Of a stretch of 64,000 nucleotides of DNA, positions 45,760 through 55,120 are shown in pieces. The DNA lies in NCBI GenBank assembly GCA_026129095.1, contig JAHCIT010000003.1, forward strand, positions 124,001 through 188,000, given 5' to 3'. The translations under genes and the position numbers were made by a program. Every line of letters begins with the position of its first letter. The stretch's first letter is position 1. The stretch is from Deltaproteobacteria bacterium (GTDB lineage Bacteria; JAGRBM01; JAHCIT01). The notes beneath the pieces are model-generated. The model was not told the origin of the DNA and made no database searches. It saw nothing but the letters and a program-made list of their open reading frames with translations.

Positions 45760-46494
45760 GTGAGTGCTGCCAAAGCAAAACCGAAGAAAAAGGCTGTGGG
45801 GAAAGCCAAGGGGAAAAAGGCGAAAAAGCCGCCAGTTCCCAAAAAGACTGTAAAGCCGGCCCGGAAAAAGGCGGCCGGGAAGCCAAAGCCTGCGGCCAAG
45901 AGCAAGGTCCAAAAGCCCGTCCGGAAAACTCCGGCAGCAAAGCCCCAGAAGCCCGGCTTGAAAGTCTTGTCGCCCGAAAAGCCGCGGGAGACCGCACCGC
46001 CAACTCCAGTCCCGAAGAAACCGCCCACGCAGCCTGCCCCGCCGCCCGCACCCGCTCCCGTGGAGCAGCCCGCCGAGCCCGAGCACAATCCCTACGGGGC
46101 GAGTGATGAGGCAGTCGAGGACACGACGGAACTGCTTGGTGTCGTATTCCCGCGCAATGTCATCCGGATATGGAAGGCATTGAACGGGGCCGGGATCAAC
46201 GACTGGAAGTTCCACGCCCTCAGGGACCCCGCAAACCCCACGGCCGACCGCCGGGATATTATCCACATCAATACCGATGCCCGGCCGGAGGATTTCCCGG
46301 ACGATTTCATCAGCATCGCCGAGCAAGATGGCAACCATCTGGTTCTCCAGCGTGAGGACGACCGGCTGCTTCCGGAACTGTTCGTATGGGACCACGACAC
46401 GGCCGATGTTGCCGAATACGACGAGGATCTTGCGAATTTTGTCGAAGAAGCAGAAGAAATCCGAGACGAGCTGCTGCGCCGTCGACGCCGCTGA
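45760..46494 (+). CDS. SUKH-like (SMI1/KNR4) domain protein with histone-H1-like tail
   Basis: A 244-residue protein in two parts. Residues 1-105 are Lys/Pro/Ala-rich (KPKKKAVGKAKGKKAKKPP and similar), like bacterial histone-H1-like tails that bind nucleic acid. Residues about 120-240 resemble a SUKH fold: FPRNVIRIWKALNGAGI, FPDDFISIAEQDGNHLVL and LFVWDHDTADVAEY, ending with an acidic helix. SUKH proteins are often immunity proteins or partners in effector systems, but others are housekeeping. GTG 45760 has AGGGGAAG 7 bases upstream. No toxin is adjacent; a small gene follows. Family assignment by eye, so moderate. Confidence 0.65.
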   Translation: MSAAKAKPKKKAVGKAKGKKAKKPPVPKKTVKPARKKAAGKPKPAAKSKVQKPVRKTPAAKPQKPGLKVLSPEKPRETAPPTPVPKKPPTQPAPPPAPAPVEQPAEPEHNPYGASDEAVEDTTELLGVVFPRNVIRIWKALNGAGINDWKFHALRDPANPTADRRDIIHINTDARPEDFPDDFISIAEQDGNHLVLQREDDRLLPELFVWDHDTADVAEYDEDLANFVEEAEEIRDELLRRRRR

Positions 46495-46544
46495 AGCGGG
46501 GCGGACGTGCAGCAGGGGTTCCCGCAGCGGAAAGGCAGGATCAG

Positions 46545-46811
46545 ATGCCGACTTACAAGGGCTACCAGTTCGTCATCAAGGTTAAGGCCGAGGAGATCAA
46601 CTCCATTGACCCTGCCACACGCAAGCGGATCAAGGAAAAGGGATTCGTTGCCTATTGCCCGGAAATGATGGATCCGCAGGGCCGCAAGCTCTGGGTAACG
46701 GCTCCGCCCCATGAGATACTGCCGGCATCCCATACCGGCAAGGATGATGCGATCAAGCTGATCGCCGACCGTATACGGCAATTCATAGACAAGCGCCCCG
46801 AGCAGAAGTAA
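46545..46811 (+). CDS. Hypothetical 88-residue protein
   Basis: A small soluble protein beginning MPTYKGYQFVIKVKAEEI, with a basic middle (ATRKRIKEKGFVAYCPEMM) and a C-terminal helix (DDAIKLIADRIRQFIDKRPEQ). I do not recognise the family. Its ATG is 50 bases after the SUKH-like gene and its stop 14 bases before the porin, so it may be co-transcribed with either. Codon use looks like its neighbours. Confidence 0.65.
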   Translation: MPTYKGYQFVIKVKAEEINSIDPATRKRIKEKGFVAYCPEMMDPQGRKLWVTAPPHEILPASHTGKDDAIKLIADRIRQFIDKRPEQK

Positions 46812-46825
46812 CAGGCAGCCGAAAC

Positions 46826-48391
46826 ATGGTTCGTACCGGATGCTGGCCATGGAACTGGATGGTCGCAGCACTGGCCGTATTGGGTTCGCCTGTCCCCGTG
46901 GTAGCCGCGGATACTGGGGAATCCGAAACCCAGATCAGCCGTTATGGATGTGAATACGATAGGGGTATTCGCTGCACTTCCCGCGATGGCGAGCAGGAAA
47001 TCCGGCTTAATTTTCTGGCCCAGTTCCGGTTTACCGGACTGTTCGCCAGCGGCGGACAGACTGCTCCCGCGTCCGCCGCTCCGGTGGTGGACGGAAACTA
47101 CTTCGGTTTCGGGGAAGCCCGGGGCCGGTTCATGGCCGAAGGCCAGATCATCCCCAGCCTCCGGTACCGGTTTTTTGCCGAATGCGCTACGGGGAACAAC
47201 TGCGAGGCCGACCAGATGTGGGGTGACTGGCGCATCGGTTCCGCCGGTGGCGTGATGTTCGGACAGATGAAGCGGTTCGTGACGCTCCAGCACTCCTTGA
47301 GTCCCCTGAATCTTGCGTTCGCCGATGAAGCTACGTTTACGCAAATCGCCGGAGCGGGGCTCGGCCTTGGAATCCGGCCTTATGCCGAACTGGGGCCGGT
47401 GCGCCTCAGCCTGGAAATCATGAACGACAGCGCCTTTCTGGGCGGCGCAAACCGTATAAATGGTGATTTTGACGGCCTTCACTACACGCTGGGGCTGGAC
47501 GTCCGTCTGGCCGGGGAGTCTTTCGACTGGGACCAGATTGACCAGAGGCGGGGCGACCTGTCGGTCCAGTTTCGCGGCTGGTTTGCGTGGGAAACCATCA
47601 GGGGCCGGGATGTGCCATCGGTCGATTTCGGAGGGGGGAGGGTGGTCAATCTCCGGGATAACCTGGAGCGGGATACGGCCAATCCGATCAGTCCGACCTG
47701 CCACCGTTACTTCGTATTGTCGAGCCTTCTGCGCGGCCGGCAGATCTGCACGGGCGTGGAGTTCCCGGAGGCTTTCTGGAACCGGTACTACGGCGGTGGC
47801 AACTCGATGGCGCACAGTAGCACCGGAGCCGCCCTGCTGGCACGGCTCAGGGGACTCTCGCTTCTTCTGGAGTCCAACTACCGGAGGTACGAGTTCGCCC
47901 ACACCAGTCAGGGATTCGATGATTTCGCATGGCTGCTGGAAGCGGGATACCTGTTCCCCGGCGGGTTCAACCTTGCCGGCCGGTTTGAGCAGGCGATCTT
48001 TTCGGATGGCCCGTTTCAGGCGCTGGTGGCAGGGCGAGATCCGGTTTGCGCCGCAAGTTCCGCAGCACCCTTGGCTGCCTGTCCGCATGCGGTTCCCGGT
48101 GCCCCCCGTAATACGACGTTTACGGGCTTTTATTCGTGGGGGTTCGCCCTGAGTTACCTGCTACGGGGGCATGACCTGAAAGTGACCGCTGATTACCTGC
48201 ACTATGAACTACCCTGGCGGGCAGCCGACCCAATCAGTCCGCTTCCAGGGGGCGGGTACGGCTATCCCCGAGCCGTTGAAACCTCCCTCATGCGGCTTCC
48301 TTCCACCGGAAAGTCCCGCATCCAGCGGTTCGGCCTGTCGGGTGATTCCAGCCCCGAGATGATACGTATCCAGGTGCAGGTGGTCCTTTAG
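46826..48391 (+). CDS. Outer-membrane porin, phosphate-selective (OprO/P) type
   Basis: A 521-residue protein with a signal peptide (cleavage probably after VVAA, about residue 28) and a beta-barrel pattern of alternating hydrophobic and polar strands ending in an aromatic/hydrophobic C-terminus (RIQVQVVL). The start of the mature part (EIRLNFLAQFRFTGLF) and repeated strands such as RGRFMAEGQIIPSLRYRFFAEC fit the phosphate-selective porin superfamily. Substrate is not readable. Eight bases separate its stop from recJ. Confidence 0.8.
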   Translation: MVRTGCWPWNWMVAALAVLGSPVPVVAADTGESETQISRYGCEYDRGIRCTSRDGEQEIRLNFLAQFRFTGLFASGGQTAPASAAPVVDGNYFGFGEARGRFMAEGQIIPSLRYRFFAECATGNNCEADQMWGDWRIGSAGGVMFGQMKRFVTLQHSLSPLNLAFADEATFTQIAGAGLGLGIRPYAELGPVRLSLEIMNDSAFLGGANRINGDFDGLHYTLGLDVRLAGESFDWDQIDQRRGDLSVQFRGWFAWETIRGRDVPSVDFGGGRVVNLRDNLERDTANPISPTCHRYFVLSSLLRGRQICTGVEFPEAFWNRYYGGGNSMAHSSTGAALLARLRGLSLLLESNYRRYEFAHTSQGFDDFAWLLEAGYLFPGGFNLAGRFEQAIFSDGPFQALVAGRDPVCAASSAAPLAACPHAVPGAPRNTTFTGFYSWGFALSYLLRGHDLKVTADYLHYELPWRAADPISPLPGGGYGYPRAVETSLMRLPSTGKSRIQRFGLSGDSSPEMIRIQVQVVL

Positions 48392-48398
48392 GCATCAC

Positions 48399-50177
48399 AT
48401 GAGTTCCGTGACAGGAAAGCGCTGGGTGCTTCCCGCCCCCGTGGACTACCAGCTTGTCCGGTCGCTGGAGGCCGAGTTCCCGCTTCACCGGTTGCTGATC
48501 GAGATACTGGTCCGCCGGGGCGTGAGCGATCCGGTCGCCGTGGACCGGTTCATTCACCCCCGGCTGGAGCATCTGCACGATCCGTTTCTCCTGCCGGGCA
48601 TGGAAGCCGCAGTGAGCAGGGTTGTCCGTGCGGTTAGCGGGGGGGAACAGATTTCGGTCTTTGGCGATTATGACGTGGACGGCGTGACGTCCACCGCGTT
48701 GCTGCTCCGGTTTTTCCGCGCCATTGGCGCGAAGACAGACTTTTTCATTCCGCACCGGAGCCACGATGGCTACGGACTCAGCATGGATGCATTGAAGGAG
48801 GCCCGTAACAGGGGCACGTCCGTGGTTATTACGGTTGATAACGGGATTGCGGACGTGGAGGAGGTGGCCTGGGCCCAGGCGAACGGGATTGACATGATCG
48901 TGACCGATCACCATCAGGTTCCGGAAAGTGCGCCGGTGGCCCATGCGGTTGTCAATCCGCATCTGGAAGGCAGCCAGTTCCCGTTCCCGCTTCTGTGCGG
49001 CTGCGGCGTGGCGTTCAATCTGGCGATGGCGGTTCGCCGCAGGCTCCGCGATCAGGGATATTTTACTGCCGGGCGGGAGCCCCCCAACCTGAAGGATCTG
49101 ATCCCCTATGCTGCGTTGGGCACGGTGGCCGATGTGGTCCCCCTGACCGACGAAAACCGGATATTCGTCAAATACGGGCTCCAGATGATGGAGAAAACCG
49201 CTGATCCCGGCCTTAAGGCGCTCATTCAGGTGTCTGGCGCCGATGGCCGGGAACTGTCGGCACGGGATATCGGCTTTGGGCTGGCTCCACGTCTGAATGC
49301 CGCCGGCCGGATGTCATTCGCCCGTGACGGTGTTGAACTGCTCACCACAACAGATGAGGAGAAAGCGCGGGAGCTGGCACGCATCCTGAATGACCAGAAT
49401 TCCGAACGCCGGTCGGTGGAGGCCCAGATCCTGACCGAAGCGGTGGAACTGGTCGAGGCCAACGGGCTGCTCCGCGACCGCAAGGCGATTGTCGTCTGGA
49501 AAGAGGGATGGCACCCGGGAGTCATCGGTATCGTCGCTGCACGGCTGGTGGACAAATATTACCGGCCTACAGTGGTGCTGGCCGTTGAAGACGGAAAGGC
49601 TAAGGGATCATGCCGGACCATTCCGACCTATAACATTTACGAGGGCCTCCGGTTCGCCCACCAGCCGGGCTCCGGGGCAACGCATGGCGAAGGACTTTTC
49701 GAGAGTTTCGGGGGACACAAGTTCGCGGCGGGACTGACGCTGGAAACAGGGAGGTTGTCGCTTTTCTATGACCGGCTGGACCAGAACGTCCGCAAATGGA
49801 CGAGCGAGGAAAGTTTCACGCCGGAACTGCGTGCCGATGCCGTGATCAACGTGAATGATGTCACGCCTGAGCTGGTGCACGAACTGGCCCGGCTGAAACC
49901 GTTCGGAGTCATGAACGAACCGCCGGTCTTTATAGTGCAGGGTGGGCAGATCCGCTGGCCGAAAGTCCTGAAAGAAGCTCACCTCAAGTTCCGGCTGTCA
50001 GACCCCACTGGCCGCTCGGTGGACGTAATCGGATTCAGGATGGGAGAGGGCATTGATGCGGCGGATATGAATGGCCGGGCTGCTGAAGTGGCCGGGTATC
50101 TCGAACTGAACCACTATCCCCCGGATAACCCGTCGCCATCGGTGCAGATACGGATGCTGGATTACCGCCTGTCCTGA
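48399..50177 (+). CDS. recJ: Single-stranded-DNA-specific exonuclease RecJ
   Basis: A 592-residue DHH-family 5'-3' exonuclease. Motifs include VFGDYDVDGVTSTALL, the DHH motif MIVTDHHQVPESAPVAHAVVNP, and the DHHA1 domain with GFGLAPRLNAAGRM and ESFGGHKFAAG. It resects DNA in recombination and mismatch repair. Length is normal for the family (about 570-600). Confidence 0.95.
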   Translation: MSSVTGKRWVLPAPVDYQLVRSLEAEFPLHRLLIEILVRRGVSDPVAVDRFIHPRLEHLHDPFLLPGMEAAVSRVVRAVSGGEQISVFGDYDVDGVTSTALLLRFFRAIGAKTDFFIPHRSHDGYGLSMDALKEARNRGTSVVITVDNGIADVEEVAWAQANGIDMIVTDHHQVPESAPVAHAVVNPHLEGSQFPFPLLCGCGVAFNLAMAVRRRLRDQGYFTAGREPPNLKDLIPYAALGTVADVVPLTDENRIFVKYGLQMMEKTADPGLKALIQVSGADGRELSARDIGFGLAPRLNAAGRMSFARDGVELLTTTDEEKARELARILNDQNSERRSVEAQILTEAVELVEANGLLRDRKAIVVWKEGWHPGVIGIVAARLVDKYYRPTVVLAVEDGKAKGSCRTIPTYNIYEGLRFAHQPGSGATHGEGLFESFGGHKFAAGLTLETGRLSLFYDRLDQNVRKWTSEESFTPELRADAVINVNDVTPELVHELARLKPFGVMNEPPVFIVQGGQIRWPKVLKEAHLKFRLSDPTGRSVDVIGFRMGEGIDAADMNGRAAEVAGYLELNHYPPDNPSPSVQIRMLDYRLS

Positions 50178-50181
50178 AAGC

Positions 50182-50778
50182 TCAACGGCCGGTCAGTTCT
50201 GTCCAGATATATTCGACCTGCTGCCGGGTATTTTCCATGCTGCCGGAGTTGTCGATCACGTAGTCGGCCAGTTTGGCCTTCTCGTCCACTGGCATCTGGG
50301 ACCGGATTTTCTGATCGGCCTCGTCACGGGAAATGCCGTCCCGTTCCATGAGCCGCTTGACCTGGATTTCAGGGTCGGCACGGACGACGATCAGTTTTTC
50401 ACCGAACTTCGCCTGACCGGTCTCCACGAGCAGTGCCGCATCATAGATCAGGTAATCCGTCCCCCGGGCCCGTTCTTCCTGTAACCGCCGGGCGGTCTCC
50501 AGTCCTATGCGGGGATGGAGAATCGAATTCAGTCTGCGTCGCTTCGTTTCGTCGCCGAACACGATTCGCCCCAGTTCCGGCCGGTCAAGGGTCCCGTCGG
50601 GCAGGAGTACTTCTTCACCAAATACCCGCACGATGTCCGCAAGACCGTCGGTGCCGGGTTTCACGACATCGCGGGCCACGTGGTCGGCGTCAATAATCCG
50701 GGCACCCAGCTTTTCGAACATGGCAGTTACGGTTGATTTGCCGCAGGCGATTCCGCCGGTAAGTCCGAATATATGCAT
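50182..50778 (-). CDS. coaE: Dephospho-CoA kinase
   Basis: A 198-residue P-loop kinase beginning MHIFGLTGGIACGKSTVTAMFEKLGARIIDADHVAR, with the P-loop GGIACGKST and the DAD motif after it. It phosphorylates dephospho-CoA in the last step of CoA synthesis. ATG 50778 is the family start; the reading frame is open farther upstream. It converges with recJ, 4 bases apart, and diverges from the DUF4388 gene. Confidence 0.94.
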   Translation of the reverse strand: MHIFGLTGGIACGKSTVTAMFEKLGARIIDADHVARDVVKPGTDGLADIVRVFGEEVLLPDGTLDRPELGRIVFGDETKRRRLNSILHPRIGLETARRLQEERARGTDYLIYDAALLVETGQAKFGEKLIVVRADPEIQVKRLMERDGISRDEADQKIRSQMPVDEKAKLADYVIDNSGSMENTRQQVEYIWTELTGR

Positions 50779-50934
50779 GAGGCGGTGCAATTCCTTGCGT
50801 ACAGAGATGGGAGCCGGTCTTTTACCGCGCTGCGGCAGGGAAGAAAAGTATTCGTCTGGCCCGGTCCGTTTGCAGTTTGCTATGCTTCCCAAAATACGTT
50901 GCTTCAACGATACGGTTACAGGTAAATCTGGACA

Positions 50935-52425
50935 GTGCCAGCATCCAGTCCGCTCAAATTCCCGCCGTCTCCGTCGCTGGAGAACGGCCAGATCGGGGAT
51001 ATGACCATCCCGCTGCTCTTGGTAGGCCTGCGCGCCCAGGGAGCGACCGGTGTCCTCACGATCGAACGTCCCGGCCAGATCAAGACCATTTATATCTCCA
51101 GGGGCCTGCCGGTCGGAGTCGCCTCGAACCAGCGCCATGAGCAGCTCGGAGCATTCCTGCTGGAGGAAGGGAAGATATCCCTTGCTGACTTTCGGGCCGC
51201 AACGGAGCTGATACAGGAAAAACAGATGAAGCAGGGTGAGGCGTTCATCCTGCTCGGCAAGCTCACTTCAGCCGAGGTTTATCAGGCGCTGGAACGGCAG
51301 GCGCGGTTCCGCATTCTCGATGTTTTCGGATGGGATACCGGCCACTATGCCTTCAGCACGAATGACAGTTTCTGGAACGACATAACGGCTGTCGATCTCC
51401 CCTTTCTGGAGGTTCTCGCCGAGGGTATGCGCCGGACTTATGGTTTCACACGGCTGGCCCGGCTGTTCGACGGTCTGGAGAAGACCTATTTTTCCCTGGA
51501 AGAGCGTTTCGTAGGCGAGGGAGGCTGGACTGGGCTTCAGGACCGGGAACTCCGGCTGCTGCCTTCGATCAATGGCACCCGCACGCTGGTCGATCTGGCG
51601 GCCCTGCCGGGGGTGGACTTGCGGCTGCTTTTCCCGCTGCTTGCCTACCTGGCGCTGGGTGGCTGGCTGAAGGGTGCGCCGGCTCCGGCCGAGACGTTCG
51701 TAATGGATGGAACGCCAGCGGCGGCGGCTTCCAGCACCAGTCCGAAAGACATGGAAATGCGGAACGTCATCCTGGAAAACTACATCCGTGTCAAGGCGTA
51801 CAACTACTACCGCCTTCTGGGAGTTACCCCGGCAGCGACGCCGGAACAGATCCAGCAGGCGTATGAAAAACTGTCGCAAAAATACGATCCAGCCAGATAC
51901 ACGCAATACGATCTTGGTCCCATGCGGGCCCGGCTTTTCGAGATTTATGCCAAGATAGAGACTGCCTCCCAGACACTTCGGGATACAAACCGGCGGGCCA
52001 GTTATGACCTGTTCCTCAAGCGAAATGAGGAAGCGTTTGAATCGGATCGCCGGCAGCGTTTCTCGGCGGAGATCGAATTTACGCTGGGCCGAGAGCACCT
52101 GGAAAAGGGGCGGCTCCCCACCGCTCTCCAGCATTTGTCCCGTGCTGCCGACCTGAACCCCCGGCAGCCGGACTATCTGAGCGGGCTTGCCAGTGCATAT
52201 ATGAAATCAGAACCGCCGCAGGTAGTTGAAGCCAAGACCCGGCTTGCTGCGGCTCTTGAACTGGACCCTCACCATTTCCGTTCGATCGTGGAACTGGGCA
52301 AGGTATACCAGTACGAGGGGAGAACCGAGATGGCCAGAAAGATGTATGAATCCGCTGATCGGATCCGGCCAGAGACGCCAGAGGTGACGGGGCTTCTTCG
52401 GCAGGTATCGGCCAAAAGTGCCTGA
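50935..52425 (+). CDS. PATAN (DUF4388)-J-like-TPR protein
   Basis: A 496-residue protein, GTG start. Residues about 20-130 form a PATAN/DUF4388 domain (IPLLLVGLRAQGATGVLTIE, GKLTSAEVYQALERQARFRI). Residues about 285-365 are J-domain-like (NYYRLLGVTPAATPEQIQQAYEKLSQKY) but the HPD motif that stimulates Hsp70 is replaced by YDP. The C-terminal part (about 375-495) holds TPR-like repeats. PATAN proteins occur in signalling, motility and gliding systems of deltaproteobacteria. The next gene is another J-TPR protein with an intact HPD. Confidence 0.8.
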   Translation: MPASSPLKFPPSPSLENGQIGDMTIPLLLVGLRAQGATGVLTIERPGQIKTIYISRGLPVGVASNQRHEQLGAFLLEEGKISLADFRAATELIQEKQMKQGEAFILLGKLTSAEVYQALERQARFRILDVFGWDTGHYAFSTNDSFWNDITAVDLPFLEVLAEGMRRTYGFTRLARLFDGLEKTYFSLEERFVGEGGWTGLQDRELRLLPSINGTRTLVDLAALPGVDLRLLFPLLAYLALGGWLKGAPAPAETFVMDGTPAAAASSTSPKDMEMRNVILENYIRVKAYNYYRLLGVTPAATPEQIQQAYEKLSQKYDPARYTQYDLGPMRARLFEIYAKIETASQTLRDTNRRASYDLFLKRNEEAFESDRRQRFSAEIEFTLGREHLEKGRLPTALQHLSRAADLNPRQPDYLSGLASAYMKSEPPQVVEAKTRLAAALELDPHHFRSIVELGKVYQYEGRTEMARKMYESADRIRPETPEVTGLLRQVSAKSA

Positions 52426-52535
52426 TGCAAAAAGCTGTGTATGTGTGCCGGGGGAACGGCCAGACTGCTTGAAAAATCAGGGGCTTACTGCTTAATAACT
52501 CATTTGCGGCGAAGATTGTGGACCAGATTGAAACC

Positions 52536-53261
52536 ATGAGTGATCCCAAAACAGAGCTTCTCAAGCAGGCAGCGGACCTGAAGGCCCGGATCGGCAAGAC
52601 AAGCCATTATGAGGTATTCGGTATTCCGGACACGGCTTCGACCGGAGATATCAAGAAGGCCTACTTCAAGTTCGTCAAGACGTTTCACCCTGACTCGCTG
52701 GTGGGGATGACACTGTCGGCCGACGAGATGTCCCTGGTGCGGAGTGTATTCTCCAAGCTGACGGAGATTCACGACTCCCTCACCGATACGGAGAAGCGCA
52801 AGGAATACGACGAGCTACTGAAGACCGGCGTCGTGGACGAGCAAGCGATTGTTGAAAAGGCCAACCGTATCCTCAAGAGCGAACTGGAGTTCCAGAAGGG
52901 CGAGATTCTGGTCCGGCGCGGCAAGTTTCCGGAAGCAATCGAGTATCTGCGCTCGGCGGTCAAGCTGGCCCCGGACGAGGCCGACAACTGGGCCGTGCTT
53001 GCATGGGCGACCTATTCGCTGCGGGAAGGATCCAAGGATGCCAACCGCGCCAAGGGGCGGAAATACCTCGAAAAGGCCTTTCAATTGAAACCGGATAGTT
53101 TCCGGGCCCACTACTACCAGGGCCTCATCTGCAAGATTGACGGGAACAAGTCGCTGGCGCTGACCCACCTGAAGCGGGCATATGAACTGGATCCCACGCA
53201 CGAACAGTGCCGGATCGAGTTCGTCCGGCTGGGTGGCAAGACCAAGCCGGGCGCGGCCTGA
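52536..53261 (+). CDS. J-domain/TPR protein
   Basis: A 241-residue protein with a J domain (about 25-95; HYEVFGIPDTASTGDIKKAYF and an intact HPD in TFHPDSL) and TPR-like repeats (FPEAIEYLRSAVKLAPDEA, FRAHYYQGLICKIDGNKSLALTHLKRA). The J domain may recruit DnaK to substrates bound by the repeats. Start ATG 52536 is preferred; GTG 52518 is also in frame. It is the tandem neighbour of the PATAN protein, whose own J-like domain has lost HPD. Confidence 0.83.
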   Translation: MSDPKTELLKQAADLKARIGKTSHYEVFGIPDTASTGDIKKAYFKFVKTFHPDSLVGMTLSADEMSLVRSVFSKLTEIHDSLTDTEKRKEYDELLKTGVVDEQAIVEKANRILKSELEFQKGEILVRRGKFPEAIEYLRSAVKLAPDEADNWAVLAWATYSLREGSKDANRAKGRKYLEKAFQLKPDSFRAHYYQGLICKIDGNKSLALTHLKRAYELDPTHEQCRIEFVRLGGKTKPGAA

Positions 53262-53269
53262 AACGGTGA

Positions 53270-54613
53270 TTACGTCCCGGCTACGCTGGCCTTTGAAACG
53301 AGCAGGCTTGGACTGCCGACGCCGTTGACAAAACGCATGTCGTTGCCCAGTGCCTCGACCCGCAGGAACAGGTCGAACAGGTTTCCGCTGATAACCATTC
53401 CGTTGAAGGGCCCGGCCCGCCGGCCGTTTTCCACCACGAACCCCGAGCAGCCCAGGGAGAACTCACCGCTCACGGGGTTTGCCGTGTGGACTCCTGCCAG
53501 ATCGGTAATGAACAGGCCGTTCCGCAGCTCGCTCAGCAGGTCTTTCAGGGAAAAACTGCCGCGGCGGATGTAGCAGTTCGATATCCCGACGGAAGGCCCC
53601 GACTGGAAACCGGCCGACCGGGTGCAGTTCCCGGTCGATTTCGTGCCTGCCTTGGCGGCCGTATAGGTGTCATACAGGAAATTTTCGAGGATACCCTCGC
53701 GGACCAGCGTGGTCTTCTGGCGGGGGACTCCTTCATCGTCGAAGGGGAACGTCCCGGTGCCCTTGGGCAGCAGGCCGTTGTCGTAGATCGTGATCAGCGG
53801 GCTGAACACCTTCTTGCCGACCTTGCTGTCGAGCCATGACCGCTTTTTCTGGACCGAATCGGCGCAGAAGCTGGGGGTCAGCACGCCCAGCATTTCGCAT
53901 GCCGCCAGGGCATCGAGTACGACCGGCCCCGTGCGGGAGGGGATGGGCTTTGCGCCAAGCTGCTCCACGGCGTTCAGGGCTGCCTTCCGGGCCACCCGGC
54001 CGGGATTCAGGTCTTCCATGAACCGGCTTTCGACGAAATCGTAGCCGACCTGCGAATCCCCCGATGTCTCGGCCACGGCCATGACGCTCAGGACCGACTG
54101 GACGCATTCGGCCTCCCGGCGGACGCCTTCGGAGTTCCAGATCGTCACGGTGCGGCGGGCCTCGTGATACTGGGCATTGCGGACGCGGGTAATGCGGCGG
54201 TCGCTCCGGCGGGTCATGCTCTCGAGCTGGAGCGCCAGGTCCACCTTGTCCTTGTCGGACAGGGCGGCAAGCGCGGGATCGATCAGCTCCAGATCGTTCG
54301 CCGGGATGGGCGTGTTCGGGGCGACCTTGGCGAATTCGTCCGGAGACGATGCCTTGGCCGCACCGACGGCGGCATCCACGGCGCTTTTCAGCGCCGGCTT
54401 GCCGAAATCAGTGGTGTAGGCGAATCCGACGGCGCCCTTGTGAACGGCGCGCACGCCAAGCCCGTGGGAAACCGCCTTGGAAAGCGACTCAACCGCATTG
54501 TCCCTTGCCTCGGCCTTGATGGTCTGCGACTGGTCCAGGTACAGATCCCACCCGGCCAGCTTCTTGGTCTTTAGCTGGCGGGCCACGTCGTTCAGTAGTC
54601 GTTGTGCGTTCAC
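53270..54613 (-). CDS. pmbA: PmbA/TldE-type metalloprotease
   Basis: A 447-residue protein of the TldD/TldE family: N-terminal LAGWDLYLDQSQTIKAEARDN, central GSMTRRSDRRITRVRNAQY-like segment (QLESMTRRSDRRIT), and C-terminal FSLGCSGFVVENGRRAGPFNGMVISG. TldE partners TldD in degrading or maturing peptides such as CcdA antitoxin or microcin B17. No TldD is in the window. GTG start at 54613. Last gene of the NadK-RecN-GNAT-PmbA strand. Confidence 0.9.
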   Translation of the reverse strand: MNAQRLLNDVARQLKTKKLAGWDLYLDQSQTIKAEARDNAVESLSKAVSHGLGVRAVHKGAVGFAYTTDFGKPALKSAVDAAVGAAKASSPDEFAKVAPNTPIPANDLELIDPALAALSDKDKVDLALQLESMTRRSDRRITRVRNAQYHEARRTVTIWNSEGVRREAECVQSVLSVMAVAETSGDSQVGYDFVESRFMEDLNPGRVARKAALNAVEQLGAKPIPSRTGPVVLDALAACEMLGVLTPSFCADSVQKKRSWLDSKVGKKVFSPLITIYDNGLLPKGTGTFPFDDEGVPRQKTTLVREGILENFLYDTYTAAKAGTKSTGNCTRSAGFQSGPSVGISNCYIRRGSFSLKDLLSELRNGLFITDLAGVHTANPVSGEFSLGCSGFVVENGRRAGPFNGMVISGNLFDLFLRVEALGNDMRFVNGVGSPSLLVSKASVAGT

Positions 54614-54628
54614 TTTGCTCCTGCTTGC

Positions 54629-55120
54629 TTACACTTCGAGAATGACGGCGACTTCGTCGCACTCCAACAGTTTGGGACACTTGAGACAGTCCTTCCAGAC
54701 CTTGTGAGGCAGAAAAGTCTTGTCCACTCTCCGGAACCGGAAATGCTCGAACAGTTCAGGCTTGCGGGTAAGGGCGAAAACCTCCCCGATCCTGAGCGTC
54801 CGGGCCTCGGCGATTACCGCCCGGAGCAGTTCGCCGCCGACGCCGCACCCCCGCCATTCCGGTTCCACGCAGAAACTGCGGACCTCGGCCAGATCCCACG
54901 TATAGACGTGCAGGGCGACGGTTCCGACAGTCTGCCCGTCGCTCCGGCGGGCGACGAAAAAATCGCGCAGCGATTCATAGATCGAATCCTTGTCGACGGG
55001 AAGCAGTTCGTTGCTGGCCGCTTCCCTCGCAATGAGGGCATGTATGGCGTCCACATCGTCTGTCGTGGGGCGCTCGATCCGGACGGCCGGGACCGGTTTC
55101 AGTTGCCCGCCTGTTTCCAT
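54629..55120 (-). CDS. GNAT N-acetyltransferase (N-acetylglutamate synthase type)
   Basis: A 163-residue GNAT enzyme. The acetyl-CoA site reads EWRGCGVGGELLRAV (R/Q-x-x-G-x-G/A), and the C-terminal signature KVWKDCLKCPKLLECDEVA resembles stand-alone N-acetylglutamate synthases that begin arginine synthesis. It starts inside the last 22 bases of recN, so the two are translationally linked. Another GNAT substrate remains possible. Confidence 0.82.
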   Translation of the reverse strand: METGGQLKPVPAVRIERPTTDDVDAIHALIAREAASNELLPVDKDSIYESLRDFFVARRSDGQTVGTVALHVYTWDLAEVRSFCVEPEWRGCGVGGELLRAVIAEARTLRIGEVFALTRKPELFEHFRFRRVDKTFLPHKVWKDCLKCPKLLECDEVAVILEV

